Positions 60,871-64,000 of a stretch of DNA of 64,000 bases are shown here, one piece after another. Numbering within the stretch: position 1 is the first letter of the stretch; every line of letters starts with the position of its first letter. This DNA comes from Pantoea stewartii subsp. stewartii (GTDB taxonomy: Bacteria; Pseudomonadota; Gammaproteobacteria; Enterobacterales; Enterobacteriaceae): NCBI RefSeq assembly GCF_008801695.1, contig NZ_VZPF01000017.1, forward strand, positions 1 through 64,000, in the 5' to 3' direction. A program made the translations under genes and the position numbers. The notes below the pieces were generated by a model. The model saw only the letters and a program-made list of their open reading frames with translations, had not been told where the DNA came from and did no database searches.

Positions 60871-61764
60871 GTGCAAGACAGCGAACTGACAGAACAGTTT
60901 CTTGACGCGCTGTGGATTGAGCGCAATCTGGCGCAAAATACCTTGTCCTCCTATCGACAGGATCTGCAAACGCTCACCGGCTGGCTGGCGCATCACGGCC
61001 TGACGCTGGTGTCATTAAGCCCGCAGGATCTGCAACAGTTTCTCGCAGAGCGACTGGAAGGCGGCTATAAGGCCACCAGCTCAGCGCGTCTGCTCAGCGC
61101 TATGCGCCGCCTGTTTCAGTACCTGTACCGTGAAAAGATCCGTGAGGACGATCCCAGCGCCCAACTGGCCGCGCCAAAGCTGCCCCAACGGCTGCCCAAA
61201 GATCTGAGCGAGGCACAGGTCGAGCGTTTACTGCAGGCTCCGGATGTCAACGTGCCGCTGGAACTGCGCGATAAAGCCATGCTGGAATTATTGTATGCCA
61301 CCGGGCTGCGTGTTTCGGAGCTGGTGGGATTAACCCTGAACGACGTCAGCCTGCGTCAGGGCGTGGTGCGGGTGATCGGTAAGGGCAATAAAGAGCGCCT
61401 GGTGCCATTAGGTGAAGAGGCGGTTTACTGGCTGGAATATTATATGGAACATGGTCGTCCGTGGTTGCTCAACGGGCAAACGCTGGATGTGTTCTTCCCC
61501 AGTAGCCGCGCGCAGCAAATGACGCGGCAGACGTTCTGGCACCGAATCAAGCACTACGCCACGCTGGCAGGCATTGACAGCGAAAAGCTGTCGCCCCATG
61601 TGCTGCGCCACGCCTTTGCCACACATTTGCTGAACCACGGAGCAGACTTGCGTGTCGTACAGATGTTACTGGGACACAGCGATCTCTCCACGACCCAGAT
61701 TTATACTCACGTCGCCACGGAACGTCTGCGACTGTTACATCAACAGCATCATCCGCGTGCATGA
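60871..61764 (+). CDS. xerD: Site-specific tyrosine recombinase XerD
   Basis: XerD acts with XerC at dif to resolve chromosome dimers under FtsK control. The 297-residue protein has an N-terminal SAM-like core-binding domain (about 1-90) and a catalytic domain with R147, K171, H243, R246, H269 and nucleophile Y278 (TQIYTHV), a complete tyrosine recombinase set. The start is GTG with a weak GGGG ribosome site. It leads xerD-dsbC-recJ, the conserved order. Confidence 0.97.
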   Translation: MQDSELTEQFLDALWIERNLAQNTLSSYRQDLQTLTGWLAHHGLTLVSLSPQDLQQFLAERLEGGYKATSSARLLSAMRRLFQYLYREKIREDDPSAQLAAPKLPQRLPKDLSEAQVERLLQAPDVNVPLELRDKAMLELLYATGLRVSELVGLTLNDVSLRQGVVRVIGKGNKERLVPLGEEAVYWLEYYMEHGRPWLLNGQTLDVFFPSSRAQQMTRQTFWHRIKHYATLAGIDSEKLSPHVLRHAFATHLLNHGADLRVVQMLLGHSDLSTTQIYTHVATERLRLLHQQHHPRA

Positions 61765-61785
61765 CCGACGGATATAAGGAAAACA

Positions 61786-62499
61786 ATGAACAAACATGTT
61801 GCCACGCTGGCGCTGCTGGTCAGCGCCTTTTCCGGTTTAACCCACGCTGATGACAGCGCTATTCAGCTTTCCCTGAAAAAACTGGGTTTACACCAGACCG
61901 AGATTCAGCCGTCTCCGCTGCCAGGCTTCAAAACCGTGCTCAGCGAAAGCGGCGTCCTGTATGTGACCGATGATGGTAAACACATGATCCAGGGTCCCCT
62001 TTATGATGTCAGCGGCACGCAACCGGTGAACGTGACCAATACGCTGCTGGATAAAAAGGTCGACGCGCTGGTTCCGGAGATGATCATCTATAAAGCGGCA
62101 AAAGAGCAGCATGTGGTCACGGTGTTCACGGACATTACCTGTGGCTATTGTCACAAGCTGCACGAGCAGATGGCCGATTACAATGCGCTGGGCATCACGG
62201 TTCGTTATCTTGCTTTCCCACGCGAAGGGATGAACGGTAATGTCGCCAGCGCCATGAAAGCGGTCTGGTGCAGCGCCGATCGTAACAAAGCCTTCGATGA
62301 CGCGATGAAAGGTGATGCGCCGAAGATGGAGGCGCCTGCGTCATGCAAAACTGACATTGGTCAGCAGTATAAACTCGGCATTCTGTTCGGCATTCAGGGC
62401 ACGCCCGCCATTCTGACCGATAGCGGAATGATGATCCCGGGCTACCAAAGCCCTCAGGAACTCAAACAGGTACTGGATAATCAAAAGCGTGGTGGTTAA
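61786..62499 (+). CDS. dsbC: Thiol:disulfide interchange protein DsbC
   Basis: DsbC is the homodimeric periplasmic isomerase that corrects wrong disulfides and is kept reduced by DsbD. The 237-residue precursor has a signal peptide (about 1-21, ending LTHA), an N-terminal dimerisation domain, and a thioredoxin domain with active site C119-G-Y-C122 in DITCGYCHK. A second Cys pair (VWCSAD and ASCKTD) forms the structural disulfide. It follows xerD by 21 bp and is 3 bp before recJ. Confidence 0.97.
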   Translation: MNKHVATLALLVSAFSGLTHADDSAIQLSLKKLGLHQTEIQPSPLPGFKTVLSESGVLYVTDDGKHMIQGPLYDVSGTQPVNVTNTLLDKKVDALVPEMIIYKAAKEQHVVTVFTDITCGYCHKLHEQMADYNALGITVRYLAFPREGMNGNVASAMKAVWCSADRNKAFDDAMKGDAPKMEAPASCKTDIGQQYKLGILFGIQGTPAILTDSGMMIPGYQSPQELKQVLDNQKRGG

Positions 62500-62502
62500 G
62501 GC

Positions 62503-64000
62503 GTGGTAAAGCACGAAGTCGAATTACGTCGTCGTGAGGCGGTACCGGATTTGCCCGGGCTCCCTGCTGATTTGCCGCCGCTTCTGCGTCGGCTTTATTT
62601 GCAACGCGGCGTCAGTGATGCCGCTCAGCTTGAAAGAGGCGCGAAAAACCTGCTGCCGTTTAGTGCGCTGAGCGGTATTGATAAGGCCGTCGCCTTGCTG
62701 CATGAAGCGCTGCTGGATGGACGCTGTATTATGGTCGTCGGCGATTTTGATGCTGACGGTGCCACCAGTACCGCGCTTACCGTGCTGGCTCTGCGCAGCA
62801 TGGGATGCAGCAATGTTCAGTATCTGGTACCTAACCGGTTTGAGGATGGATACGGCCTCAGTCCTGAGGTTGTCGAACAGGCGAAAGCGCGCGGCGCGGA
62901 GATGCTCCTCACTGTCGATAACGGTATTTCCTCTCATGCTGGCGTCGCCGTCGCGCATGCGCACGGGATTGCGGTGCTGATGACCGACCACCATTTACCC
63001 GGCGAAACGCTGCCTGACGCGGACGCTATCGTTAACCCAAACCTGCCTGATTGCACTTTCCCGTCGCGTGCGCTGGCAGGCGTTGGTGTGGCCTTTTACC
63101 TGATGATGGCGCTGCGTGCCCATCTGCGAACCCAGGGCTGGTTTGGCGTCACGCGGGCAGAACCTAACCTGGCTGACCTGCTCGATCTGGTGGCGCTGGG
63201 CACGGTTGCGGATGTCGTGCCGCTGGATGCAAATAACCGTATTTTGGTCTGGCAGGGCCTGAGCCGCATTCGTGCCGGTAAATGCCGACCGGGCATCAAG
63301 GCGCTACTGGAAATCGCCAATCGCGATGCGCGCCAGCTGGCCGCCAGCGACCTGGGGTTTGCGCTGGGACCGCGGCTGAATGCGGCCGGGAGGCTCGACG
63401 ATATGTCGGTCGGCGTCGCGCTGTTACTGACGGACGATCTCAGCCAGTCGCGTATGCTAGCCAGCGAGCTGGATGCGCTCAACCAGATGCGCAAAGAGAT
63501 TGAACAGGGCATGCAAAGCGAGGCGCTGGCGCTCTGTCAGACGCTGGAGCGTGAGCAAACCGATTTGCCGCTGGGGCTGGCCTTTTATCATCCCGAATGG
63601 CATCAGGGCGTGGTAGGTATTCTGGCTTCCCGGCTCAAAGAGCGTTTTCACCGTCCGGTCATCGCCTTTGCGCCTGCGGGCGACGGCATGCTGAAAGGCT
63701 CGGGACGTTCGATTGCGGGCCTGCACCTGCGGGATGCCCTGGAACGGCTTGATACGCTCCACCCCGGGCTGATGCAGAAGTTTGGTGGTCACGCCATGGC
63801 GGCCGGGCTGTCGCTGGAGGAGGCGCGCTACGAGGAGTTTCGTCAGCGGTTCGCTGAACTGGTCGGCGACTGGCTGGCTGGCGAAGCGCTGCAAGGGGTG
63901 ATGTGGTCTGATGGCGCGTTACAACCCGCTGAGTTTTCTCTGGAGACCGCCGAAATGCTGCGCGATGCCGGTCCCTGGGGACAGGCCTTTCCGGAGCCTG
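62503..64000 (+). CDS. recJ: Single-stranded-DNA exonuclease RecJ (3' end beyond window)
   Basis: RecJ degrades single-stranded DNA 5' to 3' in recombination and mismatch repair. The gene starts at GTG 62503, three bases after the dsbC stop, and 499 codons are visible before the window ends. The DHH phosphoesterase motifs VVGDFDADGATST, TVDNGISSHAG and MTDHHLPGE and the DHHA1 motif KFGGHAMAAGLSLE are all present. About 75-80 residues of the E. coli protein remain outside. No frameshift is seen. Confidence 0.96.
   Translation, partial: MVKHEVELRRREAVPDLPGLPADLPPLLRRLYLQRGVSDAAQLERGAKNLLPFSALSGIDKAVALLHEALLDGRCIMVVGDFDADGATSTALTVLALRSMGCSNVQYLVPNRFEDGYGLSPEVVEQAKARGAEMLLTVDNGISSHAGVAVAHAHGIAVLMTDHHLPGETLPDADAIVNPNLPDCTFPSRALAGVGVAFYLMMALRAHLRTQGWFGVTRAEPNLADLLDLVALGTVADVVPLDANNRILVWQGLSRIRAGKCRPGIKALLEIANRDARQLAASDLGFALGPRLNAAGRLDDMSVGVALLLTDDLSQSRMLASELDALNQMRKEIEQGMQSEALALCQTLEREQTDLPLGLAFYHPEWHQGVVGILASRLKERFHRPVIAFAPAGDGMLKGSGRSIAGLHLRDALERLDTLHPGLMQKFGGHAMAAGLSLEEARYEEFRQRFAELVGDWLAGEALQGVMWSDGALQPAEFSLETAEMLRDAGPWGQAFPEP

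Overview
The window is a chromosomal segment of a member of the Enterobacterales, most likely Erwiniaceae (Pantoea or a close Erwinia relative). Nearly every protein is an end-to-end match in length and motif to an Escherichia coli counterpart, and the order mltC-yggX-mutY ... trmB-yggL-yggN ... hemW-rdgB-yggT-yggS-pilT-ruvX-yqgE-gshB-rsmE-endA-sprT-galP-metK-speA-speB-loiP-tktA-epd-pgk-fbaA-mscS-argO-yggE-argP-rpiA-serA-fau-6S RNA-zapA-ygfB-pepP-ubiH-ubiI-gcvTHP-ygfF-bglA-trhA-ygfZ-sdhE-ygfX-fldB-xerD-dsbC-recJ is the E. coli 62-66 min order with local insertions and losses. The genus is inferred; family-level placement is firmer than genus.

Region by region: (1) 1-772 is accessory, non-core DNA: the 5' end of an IS630-family transposase gene running off the left edge, a GC-rich multi-hairpin non-coding element, and a 43-44 bp tandem repeat array that abuts the mltC stop codon. 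(2) 773-9580 holds the DNA-repair/iron/cell-wall operon mutY-yggX-mltC and the trmB-yggL-yggN genes, separated by an inserted melibiose cassette (melBA divergent from melR). (3) 9590-12976 holds an ascorbate-type PTS (EIIC, EIIB, EIIA) with a divergent GntR regulator where E. coli has ansB-yggM; two of the three PTS genes carry frame-altering lesions near their 3' ends. (4) 13029-21281 is a dense housekeeping block on the minus strand, from hemW to sprT, with a PilT-like ATPase gene on the plus strand. (5) 21377-25381 holds a methyl-accepting chemotaxis protein gene with a sigma-28 promoter, inserted between sprT and galP, then galP with GalR/S- and CRP-like sites. (6) 25382-40045 carries metK (with MetJ boxes), the arginine-to-putrescine genes speA and speB, loiP, tktA, the Cra-linked epd-pgk-fbaA glycolysis cluster, mscS, argO and yggE. 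(7) 40501-55225 holds argP, rpiA, serA, fau with upstream 6S RNA, zapA, the ygfB-pepP-ubiH-ubiI operon, the glycine cleavage operon gcvTHP behind a PurR-like box, and ygfF. (8) 55260-64000 holds bglA with an RpiR-family regulator, trhA, the ygfZ/sdhE/ygfX flavin and succinate dehydrogenase maturation genes, fldB, and xerD-dsbC-recJ (recJ truncated by the right edge).

Functionally the window mixes central metabolism (transketolase, ribose-5-phosphate isomerase, erythrose-4-phosphate and phosphoglycerate steps, aldolase), one-carbon metabolism (serA, gcvTHP, fau, metK), polyamine synthesis, ubiquinone synthesis, redox and repair, and three small sugar-use modules (melibiose, galactose/GalP, phospho-beta-glucosides). 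I see no convincing undescribed system such as a defence island. The most interesting signals are the structured DNA at 240-770, the paired lesions in the PTS operon, and the regulatory-site architecture at galP, epd, metK-speA and the chemoreceptor.
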